DNA of 64,000 bases from Xylogone sp. PMI_703 (Eukaryota; Ascomycota; Leotiomycetes). Under the pieces are notes generated by a model. That model ran no database searches. It worked only from the letters and a program-made list of their open reading frames with translations, and was not told the DNA's origin. A program made the position numbers and the translations under genes. Shown one piece after another: positions 37,831 to 49,191 of this stretch; the stretch's first letter is position 1; every line of letters begins with the position of its first letter. The stretch spans positions 930,001 through 994,000 of the forward strand of contig JAJTUQ010000007.1 of NCBI GenBank assembly GCA_021399445.1. Reading direction: 5' to 3'.

Positions 37831-40800
37831 ATGAGTCTAACTGATATGGAGGGTCCTCCACTTAAGAGAAGGAGGTTCTTTGCTGAAGATTCTAGTGATT
37901 TAGACCTCTCAGATGAGACATTGCCCTCGAAAACAGCACACGCGACTCATACGAAGGACAAAAATGGAGAGATTCAGGGTCGTACCGCCTCCCCTCCTCG
38001 TTCCCCAGCTCGCCGCGACGCCCCAGAATCCTCATCACTGCTTATGAGTTCTCCCTTACGATTTGATGCCGATATATTCGAGAATTTTGTTGGCGAAAAG
38101 GTCACTCCAGACGTGCTGGAATCTTTACAAGAGGCATCCAAAAATGATCTGGAAAGAGCTGTGAATATGTACTTCGACGGCTCGTGGAAAACTTCATTGG
38201 CCAGTCGCAACCAAAGTCGAGCTTCTATAGCTCAGTCTAAGCCGGTTCCTCCGGTTCGGCAGATGTTTTCAGACAATGATACGGAGGTCGACCACAAACA
38301 AATATTAAAAGAGCTGAGGATCCAGAACATGCCTAATTATCGATACATTGGTGCTTTTGGAGTTGGTGGCTGGGCAACACGAAGCGGCACAAATCTCCTC
38401 AAACATGGAGAAACTGTTCGAATCGAAAGACAAAAGATACAGCCACCCAAGCCATCAACGCTTAAAGTAAAGGGCACTATAGGGGTGAAGGAGATAGCCC
38501 CTAAAGGGAGCTCCGCAGCTGCTAGACGTGTAGATGTGATTGTGCGCTTTACCAATTCGAGAGGAGAAGAAGTCGGTAGACTTCCTAAGGAGACGGCCAA
38601 CTGGGTTTCGACGTTGATTGATCAGAAAATCTGCAAATTTGAAGGAACCTGCGTATACGCCCCAGAAAGGATTAGAACGAATGATACTGTATTTTTACAG
38701 CTAAGGTGCTCTCTGCTCAACACAGCCTTTGATAGCCAACCTTTCAAGCCTCAAGATAATCGAACAGCTGGGTTATTTGAGGAGAAGGAAACTACTGAAG
38801 AAAAGAACTTGAGACTTAGGCAAGTAGCTCTTGTCACACTGTTCAATGAGATCAATCTTTTACCGTCCAGGATAAATGAGGCTGCAGCAAAACATGGGCG
38901 TCAAGGTCTACTCGCTGCTGCCGAAGCAGCAGAGCAGCGTGAGAAAGAGGAGGCGAAGGGAATGAAATCCACCCAAGGCAATTCTCCTGGCACGCCCCCT
39001 TCTGAGGAGGAGGAAGGGAAAGAGCTCGAACAGGATCAACTTGATACGCTTTATAAAAAGGCGCAATCGTTTGATTTCAACTCGCCCGAGGCTGAACCAG
39101 CGGAAACCTTTGTGATGGAATTACGGCCTTACCAGAAACAGGCTCTTCACTGGATGATGTCAAAAGAAAAGGATGTGAAAGACGAAAACAGAGGAGAATC
39201 GATGCATCCTTTGTGGGAAGAGTATGAATGGCCCAAGAAGGACATGGATGATAAAGAATTACCTCAGGTTGAGAACCAGGACAAGTTTTACGTCAATCCT
39301 TATTCCGGCGAATTATCACTTGAATTCCCTGTTCAGGATCAACATTGCTTAGGGGGTATCCTTGCGGATGAGATGGGCTTGGGTAAAACTATAGAAATGA
39401 TGAGTCTTATCCATACTCATAAATCTGAAGTCGCCCTGAAATTGCAGGAGAACGGCTCCAGCCATTCCTCAATCCGACAGCTTCCCAGATTACCTGCCAG
39501 ATCCGGTACTCCAGAGCCAGCCCCTTGCACTACACTTGTTGTAGCACCGATGTCTCTATTGGCGCAATGGCAAAGTGAAGCTGAAAATGCTTCAAGAGAA
39601 GGGTCCTTAAAAAGCCTTGTATACTATGGTAACGACAAGACAGCAGATCTTCGGACACTTTGTTGCGAAGCTAATGCTGCAACTGCGCCCAATGTCATTA
39701 TTACCAGCTATGGCGTCGTTCTTTCGGAATTCAACCAGATCGCGGCTAGAGGTGGAGATCGGTCGTCTCATGGAGGCCTTTTCTCTGTAGACTTTTTCCG
39801 AGTTATCTTAGATGAGGCTCATTACATCAAGAATCGACAGTCAAAGACGGCGAAAGCTTGCTACGAGATTGCTGCAACACATCGATGGACGTTAACAGGA
39901 ACGCCAATTGTTAATCGTCTGGAGGATCTCTTCAGTTTAGTTCGCTTCTTAAAGGTAGAGCCTTGGAATAATTTCTCTTTCTGGAAAACGTTCATCACAG
40001 TTCCATTTGAATCAAAAGATTTCATGCGTGCACTGGATGTTGTGCAGACTGTCCTTGAACCTCTGGTATTAAGGAGAACTAAAGATATGAAAACTCCGGA
40101 TGGAGAAGCTTTAGTGCAGTTACCACCAAAGACGATTGAAATCGTTGACATTGAGCTTTCTACGCCGGAACGAGAAGTGTATGAGCATATCTTTACAAGA
40201 GCTAAGAATACCTTCGCTGCTAATGTTGAAGCTGGTACCGTCATGAAAGCTTATACTAGCATTTTTGCCCAAATTCTCCGTCTCAGACAGACATGTTGTC
40301 ATCCTGTCCTTGTGCGTAACCACAAGGTTGTTGCAGATGAAGAAGATGCAGCAGAGCTGGCGGATGCAGCTAGTGGTCTTGCTGATGATATGGATCTTGA
40401 ATCACTCATTCAACGTTTCACAGCCTCAACAGACGATGCGTCCGATTCCAATGCATTTGGTGCTCACGTACTTGAGCAAATCCGAGATGAAGCAGAGAAC
40501 GAATGCCCGATATGTGCGGAGGAGCCTATGATCGAGCAGACTGTAACGGGATGTTGGCACTCTGCTTGCAAGAAATGTTTGATGGACTATATCAAGCACC
40601 AGCAAGATAAAGGAGAGGTGCCACGCTGTTTCAATTGCCGAGAACCTCTCAATACGCGCGATATCTTTGAGGTAGTAAAAGATGATGACACGGTAGATTC
40701 GAACGGGAAAGCCAGGATTACACTACAGAGACTAGGTTCCAACTCTTCCGCCAAAGTGACAGCTCTTATAACTCAACTCAAAGCCTTGCGGAAATCGAAC

Positions 40801-41320
40801 CCGGGCATGAAATCTGTTGTGTTTAGCCAGTTCACCTCGTTTCTGTCTATCATCGAAGCACAATTGACTCGTGCTTCAATCCCATTTGTCCGCTTCGATG
40901 GTTCTATGACACAAGCGGCTCGAGCAGCGGTTCTCAAGGCCTTCTCGGAAAGCAAGAAAGGGCTGGTACTGCTGCTCAGTCTGAGGGCTGGTGGAGTGGG
41001 GTTGAACTTGACAATGGCAAAGAGAGTATACATGATGGATCCATGGTGGAGCTTTGCAGTAGAAGCACAAGCTATTGATCGCATTCACAGAATGGGACAA
41101 ACAGATGAGGTGAAGGTGTGCAGATTTATTGTGAAAGAGAGTGTGGAGGAACGGATGTTGAAGATTCAGGATAGGAAGAAGTTTATGTAAGTGTTCTATT
41201 AGTTGGCTTTACTGGGAATTTGATTACTGATGAGTTTGCAGAGCTAGTTCCTTGGGCATGATGAGTGATGAAGAGAAGAAACTACAGCGGATTGAGGACA
41301 TCAAGGAATTATTGAGTTAA
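37831..41320 (+). CDS. RAD5: DNA repair helicase/ubiquitin ligase RAD5
   Basis: RAD5 polyubiquitinates PCNA and remodels stalled replication forks in error-free damage tolerance. The exons are 37831-41186 and 41242-41320, giving about 1,144 residues. An in-frame ATG at 37708 would add 41 residues unlike the family, so I prefer MSLTDMEGPPLKRRRFF. In order: a nuclear-signal-like N-terminus; a UBA-like segment (about 82-110); a HIRAN domain (about 168-280, from YIGAFGVGGWATRSG); a SNF2 ATPase with Walker A DEMGLGKT (about 513) and DEAH (about 661); an embedded RING finger (CPICAEEP to CFNC, about 891-935); and the C-terminal helicase lobe (LRAGGVGLNLT, then QAIDRIHRMGQ). The short second exon supplies the conserved end (ASSLGMMSDEEKK). 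This is the full RAD5 architecture. Confidence 0.96.
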
Positions 41321-43235
41321 TAGATGACTTGATAGTAGGTATTTTGCATATGGGTATGGCGTTTGGTAAGACTCAAAACTGGTGGCTGGTTGTATAATAG
41401 CAAAATGATAATGATACTCACCTGTATACTGTTGACTGTCCTGTAGAGGTACGTACAAGAAGCAACCCAGTTCAACGACATCCAAACAGACTCACCTACC
41501 TCCCTCTCCTCAAAGATTTCTAGAAGGACAGAAACATCGTCGGAGCCCGCCGACACCCATCCCCAATCCAAGCTTAACAAGGAAAACCCACAAGTCTAGA
41601 ATTTTCCAAACGGAGGGCGGGACCCAAACCCCGTATTTCCCAACTTCCCAAATCAGGATGTGGAACTCCGAAAAATGCCAAGAGAGGGTCTCACAATAAA
41701 GTTACTCCCGGAGTTGATGCTGTGTTGTGCTTTTTTACAGTACGGAGTAAATTTTTTAGCGCAGTGTGGTGAGCTCCACTGCGGGACGCCAGTGGCTTTA
41801 CATGCTGTACCTCCGTAGAAAATTTTACACTTGTAGTTACAGTACAATGATATGAGGGGAGAAATTATTCGGTGAAACTACCTTCTTTTGCCTACTTTGC
41901 GGTGAGGAATTTTTTTTTAAGTGGTGGTGGTTTTAGTCATGAGGTTGCGCTTAGGTGCGGTTGTTGTCTATGACTGTACTATGCTGTGTGAGAGACGATG
42001 TGAAATATGATGATGTTACTGTATGTAGGGAGTTTGAAATTTTGGAAATGCGATGTTGGCAAAGAGTTTTACTTCTTGAGGTGTATCGTGGGATTACTTT
42101 GAAATGGGTATGGTGTGAGGTTGAGATATAGAAATCTAGAGATAGATATAAGTAGAAGGGATTGAATGTAAGATAATCCTCTCATCAACTTCACAATCAG
42201 ATTTTGTATATTCGAAACAAAGGCTAAGCTCCTTGCTTTGAATGAACGCCTTCTTCCCACAACACCATCACAGCACAGCCCAGCGACATTAAGGTAAAGC
42301 ACAGCAAAACCTATCGTAGCAGCATCGTACCTACAGCCTGTACAATGGGCCCATCCAAGCTCATTTCCCAAATAGGAATGTACATCCGGGCCACTTACTC
42401 TACACTCTACTTCTCCCAAGCTTTCTAGCTTCTAGCCCACTTAAGTATCAAGCAAGTTATAGTACAGTATAGTACTTCCCATTACCACTCGTGCGAGAAG
42501 CATGACAACGAAGAAGTATACCATACTACGCTATGCTATGGCATGATGAGATCTCACGTGTATACACCAACCATACAGTATTCTAGAAAAACCGGGATCT
42601 TTGTATCTGTACTATACTACGTGATAAGTAATCCAAGAAGCGAAGGGTCTAGAACATGAGACGAATGACAAGAATTCCTCCGTAGGGAAAAGAAAGTCTC
42701 AGACGTGCAACAATTTGGAGTGAGATATTGCCTATTGGGTGGTTTCTTTGGGGGCATCATGGCTGGTGGGGTGAGGGGGAGGGTGTGTTTTGAGCCTCTT
42801 TTTTTAGATTCAGTTTATAATATCTTGGTGCTATTATTATTGTATTGTCACACCTTTGATATGTAAAATGCGAAGAGATGAGCTTCCTGGTGAACCAATA
42901 TGAATGAATAGTGGACATTTTCTAAGTTAATCATTTTGCTCGTTTAGAAAATTCAACATCTTGGCATAAAGCACAGAAGCTATACACAAAGAGAAAGTAA
43001 CTAGTAAGTACAGTAAGCCCGATGGATATACCTATGCCTTACCTCCATTGATATCAACTTCGACCATTCCATGTGCCCCAGCATAGCACGGTATACTCGG
43101 TCTGACAACACCTCAGCCCCGTATAAGTAACCAACTCACCACCAGCGCCAACCTAATGAACCACAAAGCCTCAGCTTACTGTACTTGACTCTACCACTAC
43201 TGAACTACGGAGTACATAGCAAAACTGACTCATTA
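41321..43235. other. 1.9 kb gene-free region left of the transposon
   Basis: No coding gene is supported. The 9-mer TACGGAGTA occurs at 41741-41749 and 43206-43214, with related CCTCCGTA strings around them. The stretch is rich in short TAC/GTA strings. The right end abuts the TA target site of the Fot1/pogo element. Confidence 0.5.
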
Positions 43236-43284
43236 ACGTAATTCCCTGTCCACCCGACATCCCGGTCCACCCGACACCTCCCCC
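43236..43284 (+). repeat. Left terminal inverted repeat of Fot1/pogo element
   Basis: These 49 bases begin ACGTAATTCCCTG and end CTCCCCC, and match the reverse complement of 45070-45118 exactly. The 11-mer TCCACCCGACA occurs twice inside each end, spaced 17 bases apart, and may be a transposase binding site. Confidence 0.93.
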
Positions 43285-43342
43285 TCAATTTCAGCATTCA
43301 ACACCAAAAATTCAACCAAAATCAACAGTCAATCAAATAAAT

Positions 43343-45004
43343 TTAATGACTAGCTAGTTGAGGGCATTTAGTTATTTTATGACCTAAAACACCACATCCT
43401 GAACACTTTGGTGGACGTCGTTTTGGAGCCTCCAAAGGCTCTGAAAGTGTGACAGGATTTCCCCCATCTACAGGTTCATGGACCTCTGTACCAGCCTCCA
43501 CACCAGCCTGAGCTAATTGAGCTGTTGAATTACCTTCAGGTTTCACTCGTTTTCTAGACTTTTTAAGCTTTTTTTGAATGGATTCATTGGCAGCTCGCAA
43601 TTGTTCCACTTCCTGGGCCAAAAATATGGCATTATGCATGGCCATTTCACATCCTTTTATTAATTGATGAAATGCAATTCTAGTAGGCGTAGAAGGACTC
43701 CTGTGTTGTCTGAACATTCTATCAATACTTTTGTATTGTTTTTGCAATTGGATTGAGTTGTGTGGTGTTTCTGGAACCCAATTTGCTGTTGAATTGCTAT
43801 GGGTACTCCCAGGAGGGGTAGGTGTTCCACCCACTTCATCTGGCAATTTCTCCATAACACGAGATGGATTATATGGAACCAAACCAGTAGCTGCAAAGCC
43901 TTGTCGAATATTGTTTGGTTTGAAGGCTTTTTGACGAACAGTTGGATAGATTTCAAGGAAATCAAGCTTATCAATATGGTGGATATCCGAGCCTATTTTG
44001 CTTCGAACCTGAGTACCATATGCACGCTTTAATGGCCCAAAACAGCTCACATCTAATGGCTAGCAAATATGAGATGAATGAGGAGGCATACAGACAGTAA
44101 TAATATCATTCTAAAGGCAATAATTGTCGAATTCTGGAGCCACATGACTCCCATGGCCATCGAGAACAAGCATGCGATATTTGCCCTTAATACATGACCT
44201 CGTGAATGGATCAAAGGTTTCCTGGAGCCAATTCAAGCCTATTTCATTGTCTGTCCATCCATTTTTACTCATTTTAATTCGCCAACCTTCAGGCAAACTA
44301 TCCTGCTATCCCTGGAGGATATGCTTGCCCTTGAATATGATCAAAGGTGGTAGAATCCATCCAGAAGCATTTACAGCTTCAATAGCTGTTATCCAGTCCC
44401 TATTTCCTGGTTGTGCATGTGAAGGTTTTCCAAGGCAATCAGAGGATGTGACTACTTTAGTAATAGCAATTGTACCCATAACAAAGCCTGTTTCATCGAA
44501 GTTGTAGATGTCCTCCTCCAGGATCCCATATTCAGCCTTTATTTCCACCACTTTTTCAAACCACTCTCGAATGATTTTCGGATCTTCGCATTTGATACGT
44601 TTATAATCCTTCTTTCGAATGAAACCTGTTTTTAGGTTGGGATGGCGTTTTAAGTAGGAATTGAACCAATTTTTGCCCACAGGAGAGATGGGTGGGGATT
44701 CACCACGTTTAGCAAGTAAAATATTGGCCATGGACTGCACATCTGAAGGTGTAGGAGGTAATCCTCGTTTTGCCATAGAAAGTATCCATTTTTCAAGTGA
44801 ATCTTCCTCCAATTGTGTCATTTTAAAGGCTTTAGTATAGGTAGTAAATTGTTGAGCCCTTCCATGATAACGATCGTGTAATGTAGTCCTGGGAACATCA
44901 AAAACGCGTGCTGCATGTGATATTGTAGTGATTTGCTTGGTTTTTAACGCGTTTATAGCAAGAAGGACCCTTCCTTCTTGATGTGGATCAGTTGATTGAG
45001 GCAT
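43343..45004 (-). pseudogene. Fot1/pogo transposase with three in-frame stops
   Basis: A single reading frame of about 553 codons runs from the ATG at 45004. It is cut by TAG stops at 44306-44308, 44111-44113 and 44060-44062. No frameshift is needed, as all parts share one frame. In order: a Psq-type helix-turn-helix (ISHAARVFDVPRTTLHDRY), a CENP-B-type DNA-binding domain (about 70-135, with NWFNSYLKRHP), and a DDE catalytic core with the three acidic motifs YNFDETG, VLDGHGSH and PLDV. A C-terminal zinc knuckle follows (CSGCGVLGHKITKC). Each stop can be explained by one transition: CAG to TAG, or TGG to TAG. The third stop sits directly before the third catalytic Asp motif, so no truncated product would be active. 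Confidence 0.92.
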
Positions 45005-45069
45005 TAGAACGTGTTGTGGTAGGTAAATAATTAATTGAATTGTTGGTGTTGATAGAATTGATAATTGGT

Positions 45070-45118
45070 GGGGGAGGTGTCGGGTGGACCGGGATGTCGG
45101 GTGGACAGGGAATTACGT
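45070..45118 (-). repeat. Right terminal inverted repeat of Fot1/pogo element
   Basis: These 49 bases are the exact reverse complement of 43236-43284, followed by the TA target duplication. Confidence 0.93.
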
Positions 45119-46717
45119 TACATGTAAGATCCTCAGCCCTGTATTACCTAATTCTCCATATGAGAGCCTCAGCTTTGTTTTGCACTGCTGCTCTTACTTA
45201 TCGAAATCCTGTACGGTGGATCGATTACTAGTTCTAGCTAGTAGTTTACTTCGCTTCAGGGTTTTGAGATGCAGACTATTGTTACGAGCTGGATAAATAT
45301 ACGCGCGTGGAATGGAGAGGTTGAATATCTAGAATGGGCGTTATGTAATCGATAAAATCCTAAAGCAGATAATTATAGGTTAAATTAATTGCCTTACAGG
45401 ACACTGTGAGTGAGTGAACGGAAATTTCCCTCTGGGTGTGCTCCGGGCAAGTAATACAGAATGTGCTCGCATCTAATTCGGACCTCCGTTATCGGATTCC
45501 CACCAGAGGCGTAAACGGCGGGATCTGAACATGGCATCATCTAGATGCTCGTGTTTCAGTCATACGCACGGGCAAGGCGTTTGCATGGATACGATTCGAT
45601 TCCATCTGGTGCGTGTAATGCGCTCTCTTGCGTGATGGGTGAGAAGGTTACGTCGTACTGTGCTGCTGCCGTATAACCGACCTGGCTCGCGGCGGGAGGG
45701 GAATTATTGCGATGTGATGGCCTTTGCATATCCCGATGCAGCAATTCAAGGCGCCGACGGCCATCTTATTGTTTTAAAGCGTAGGCCGATTTGATATTCA
45801 ATTGACCTTGCTTTGGTATTCACATGTCTGAGTCACTCGCCTGGTGTTTGCTAGGCAGCATGCCGATTTTCGCTCTTGGCTCAATAGTGTGCTCTAGATT
45901 CAGAGATGCCGTGTATCACTCCGTCAAGATGGAGTCACTCCGCAACCGCCAGCTTCGAATTTTCTGGGTGAGGTGGATTCAGATTGCGGGGTGCACACTG
46001 AGGGGAATGGGTCCAGTTGGAATTTATCTGGGGAGGAGAAAAAGCCATCGCGTCAAGCCATATACTAGAAAAAGCAGGAATTGGGAACTGGATGTAAGTT
46101 TCATGACAGCAGCGCAGTGTGAATAGCATTTCCTCGGAGATCATGTGGTTGTCAAAAGTCACGAGTGGGAAAAAGAGGCGCTCTGATTTTCTGGATGGCC
46201 AGCTGCAAGAGCGGAAATGCGGGGAGCGTGAGTGTCGATATGAGTGTGATGATCTCTCTTGCATCTGCTTACCTGGGATGCTGTCCATCTGTTTGCCATG
46301 TACTCGATCTGCTCTGAATCAGGAGAGTATCAAAAAACGAGTTCCTTGGTACCAGCCGGATATACGGCCACCGAGGTGTGTCGTTGGCCTTGGGTTGGCC
46401 GTGAAGTGCTGCGGTGTAATACCTTGTCGAGCTAGCTTGTTTCTCGTGTACTGCGAACTCTTTTATCCCTGCACCCGCCACAGCGCGTTGACCGTTTGGA
46501 GCCGCAGACACCGCCACAGCTCGTATATGACGGGAGAAATATAAAAATTTCTGAAGAGGTTGAAGACGGGAACAACTTGCCCAGAAGGGAGTAAAATATG
46601 AGATACTGCAGAAATTGATATGGTAGAACTAGCCAACAAGCTATTCTCACAATTTATTGGGTTGCATCGCAGAGTTTGATTTCCAAACAGTCACTTCGCA
46701 TATAACGCAGTACCGTG

Positions 46718-46735
46718 CTGTACAGTACTGTACAG
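46718..46735. repeat. Perfect 18-base palindrome CTGTACAGTACTGTACAG
   Basis: The sequence equals its own reverse complement over 18 bases and lies in non-coding DNA. It could form a hairpin or bind a dimeric factor; neither is shown. Confidence 0.7.
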
Positions 46736-48069
46736 TGATAAGTAGCAAATGTAGATGTCCAGCAAGCAACAACAGTAGTAGCCCTCTGCAAAGCGCAATA
46801 CTGAAGAAGACAGGTGTGTCTCGGATGGACTGATCAGGGGTCATTATTTCAGCACTGTTGCAACATCCACACACCCAAAACAGCATGAGGGCTGACGTAC
46901 GAGGCGATGGGCTGATGAATGGCGACGTCTTGACGCAATTTGATGGCATGAAGTGAGAAGCCCGCGGTGGAGCTGAATGGGCGGCTCCTACTGGCGGCCT
47001 AAGGCGCGTGCGAGCGCGTGAGAAGAAAAAAAAAGTTCTCTCAGGAAGGGAATCGGAGAGAAGAATGAGAGCAGAGAGTCGAGACCAGAGGGGGCTCCAC
47101 CTTTGTTTAAGAGGGCGTGCTGCTTACAGGCCGTGCAGGGCGTAGTGGTGGATCACCCGGGCCCAGTTATTCCGGACATGGGAGGCGGCTAGCAAGAGCC
47201 GGAGCCACAGCGGCTACTCGAGGGACAGCAACAGCAACTCAAGATGACAAGTGAATGATGAATGATGCTGGTGGGAACAGTAAGACCGCTGGTTCAGCCT
47301 TGTCGGGGGATCCAGACCAGGAGAAATAATCGGGGTGCTGACCAAAGAGGAAAGTTTATGCTGGGGCTACGGCGTCCAGGTAGTATCTAGGTACTGTATC
47401 CAAGGGGAAGAGATGACCCACCAACAACCAAATGCCTCCTGTACTGCGAGACTGTATAGTAACTAATCCAGCAGAATTCGATAGACAGAAAGGAAACTAT
47501 TGATGCGAAACATGAAAAGAGGAAAACAGAAAACTCTCGAATCGATGCATCGACATGGGCTGATGCCAAGCTTTTGGCACCGCTGCACACTGAGCTCTCA
47601 AGCTCAGCATGCTCCAGGGCTGGACGGCCATTGAAGGGAGATCTTGGGCGCGCTGGCGGCCTGGAACGAACTCCGTACCTGAGCCGGTAGGTGTAGCGAG
47701 TTTGTCGTACCTCCGTACCTGAAAAGTGCAGCGCGCAACGCCGAATCAGGGCCGCACATGGGCACGTTGAGTGTAGCCCTAGCCGCGGAAGAACTGGGAC
47801 CAGGTGCGCTGTGGGTGCAGCGGGTGGATGCTGGTCGATGGTGGTGGATCGATGAAGAGATCTCTGAAGAGAAAGCTGTTACGCAACGAGAATGCCATAC
47901 CCCGCGGTGACTGGTGGCCCGCACCAACCCAAACGTAATGGTTACAGGGTGCGACAGGGAGCTTCAGGCTCTTCAGGCTCTGTCCCAGGGATTCCAGCGC
48001 ACGTTCCAGCGCCCAGTCCCAGCAACCCTGATGGGCTCCAACTGAAAAGTTACCGTAAAACTTTTTTTT

Positions 48070-48099
48070 CGCTGACTTTTCGCTGACTTTTCGCTGACT
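48070..48099. repeat. CGCTGACTTTT tandem repeat (2.7 copies)
   Basis: Two full copies and one partial copy of the 11-mer CGCTGACTTTT follow a run of T, about 1.1 kb before the arrestin gene. Its role is unknown. Confidence 0.75.
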
Positions 48100-49191
48100 G
48101 CTGCGGTGTTTGGACGGTTACTGTGTTGAGCATGGCGTCTTCAGGTCCGGGACAACTGTAATCCAACGCTTTTCAGCACATGCCCCTGGTGGATGGCAAC
48201 ACGATGAGGCCAGACCTCCTTGCCTCGTGTATTGTACTGTGTTAGGTAACTGTAGATCGCGGTGGTCTGGCCGCGGTGGATGGAAGAGCTCCGCAACCGC
48301 AGAGGGAAAAGGGTCCCAGCACAGTCATCCAGCAAACAACACATGAATTAGCCAAACCAAGCTGGGAACAGAACGGGTGCGCCGTTTCCATCAATGGCTT
48401 TCCCGCCCTGGCCCCTAGCTTACCGCGCATTGTCTATTGTTATGGTTTCTCTCGGGTTCCCTGCAGTTGTGTGTACAAGTAAGAGTAAGGGAAAGAAAAA
48501 GTGACACATGGGAATCCACAAGGTGGCCAGCCCAATATAAGACTTGCGGCTCTCCCCGCACTCCATCTTTTGCTGAATCTATTGCTCGTTCGATTGCCTT
48601 AGCAGTAATAGAAAATACAAAAGAGCGTTGATCCTTTTTGTTTCATTGTCTGCTTTGTTGCTTGTCCTGGTAGCGTGCAATTCGAGTATCCGCTGGTTGA
48701 CAATATATCAAACTTTTTCTTCCCGCAAGGAACATCGAACATACTAGAACGGCCAACAAGTCTTTGACTTTTTATATCATATTTTCTATATCTCTGCTTC
48801 TCGTTAGCAAACACCAAACAACAACTAAAAGGACATACAGTCCATCACACCAGCCCAGCAAAGACTCCACTTTCCCGAGGAAGGAAAACGAACAGAGAAA
48901 CAACAGGTGCTTGACAGCGAGGCGTTGCGTGGTTTGTGCAATCCACTCAACATCACTCAGCAGCAAAAAAAAAAGAGGTCAGCAGGCAGAACACAACGCC
49001 CTGTCGTCATCCGCTCGGCTGAGCTCCCCCGCCATTTGCGCGCGCAAACCCAAGCCAAAGCTGCAGCCCCGCGGCCGAGGAAATAGGAGGGAAGGAAGGG
49101 GAAAGAAGAAGTGGTAGAAAAGAAGGAGTTAAATATATCATAAGCTGCGAGGGGGAACAGCCACAAAAGTTCCACACAAAATTTCTTCAAG

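Larger units (their letters stand above)
43236..45118 (-). mobile_element. Fot1/pogo-type DNA transposon, complete ends
   Basis: This is a 1,883-bp class II element flanked by TA on both sides (43234-43235 and 45119-45120), the duplication expected for the Tc1-mariner-pogo superfamily. Its terminal inverted repeats are 49 bases each and identical by eye. Size, repeat length and target match the Fot1 group of filamentous fungi. It carries one minus-strand transposase frame broken by three stop codons, so this copy is probably not autonomous. Confidence 0.93.
45119..49191. other. 4.1 kb gene-free region upstream of the arrestin gene
   Basis: No convincing gene. Open frames on both strands are short and unlike any family I know. 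It contains an 18-base palindrome (46718-46735) and an 11-base tandem repeat (48070-48099). The right 0.7 kb probably includes the promoter and 5' UTR of the LDB19-type gene. Confidence 0.5.

Noticed and set aside
43343..45004. Three separate small genes on the minus strand
   Set aside because: They share one frame, and together form one transposase interrupted by stops inside the terminal repeats.
45824..46544. Overlapping 100- and 141-codon frames (+)
   Set aside because: They have random composition and no domain, and minus-strand frames of similar length overlap them.
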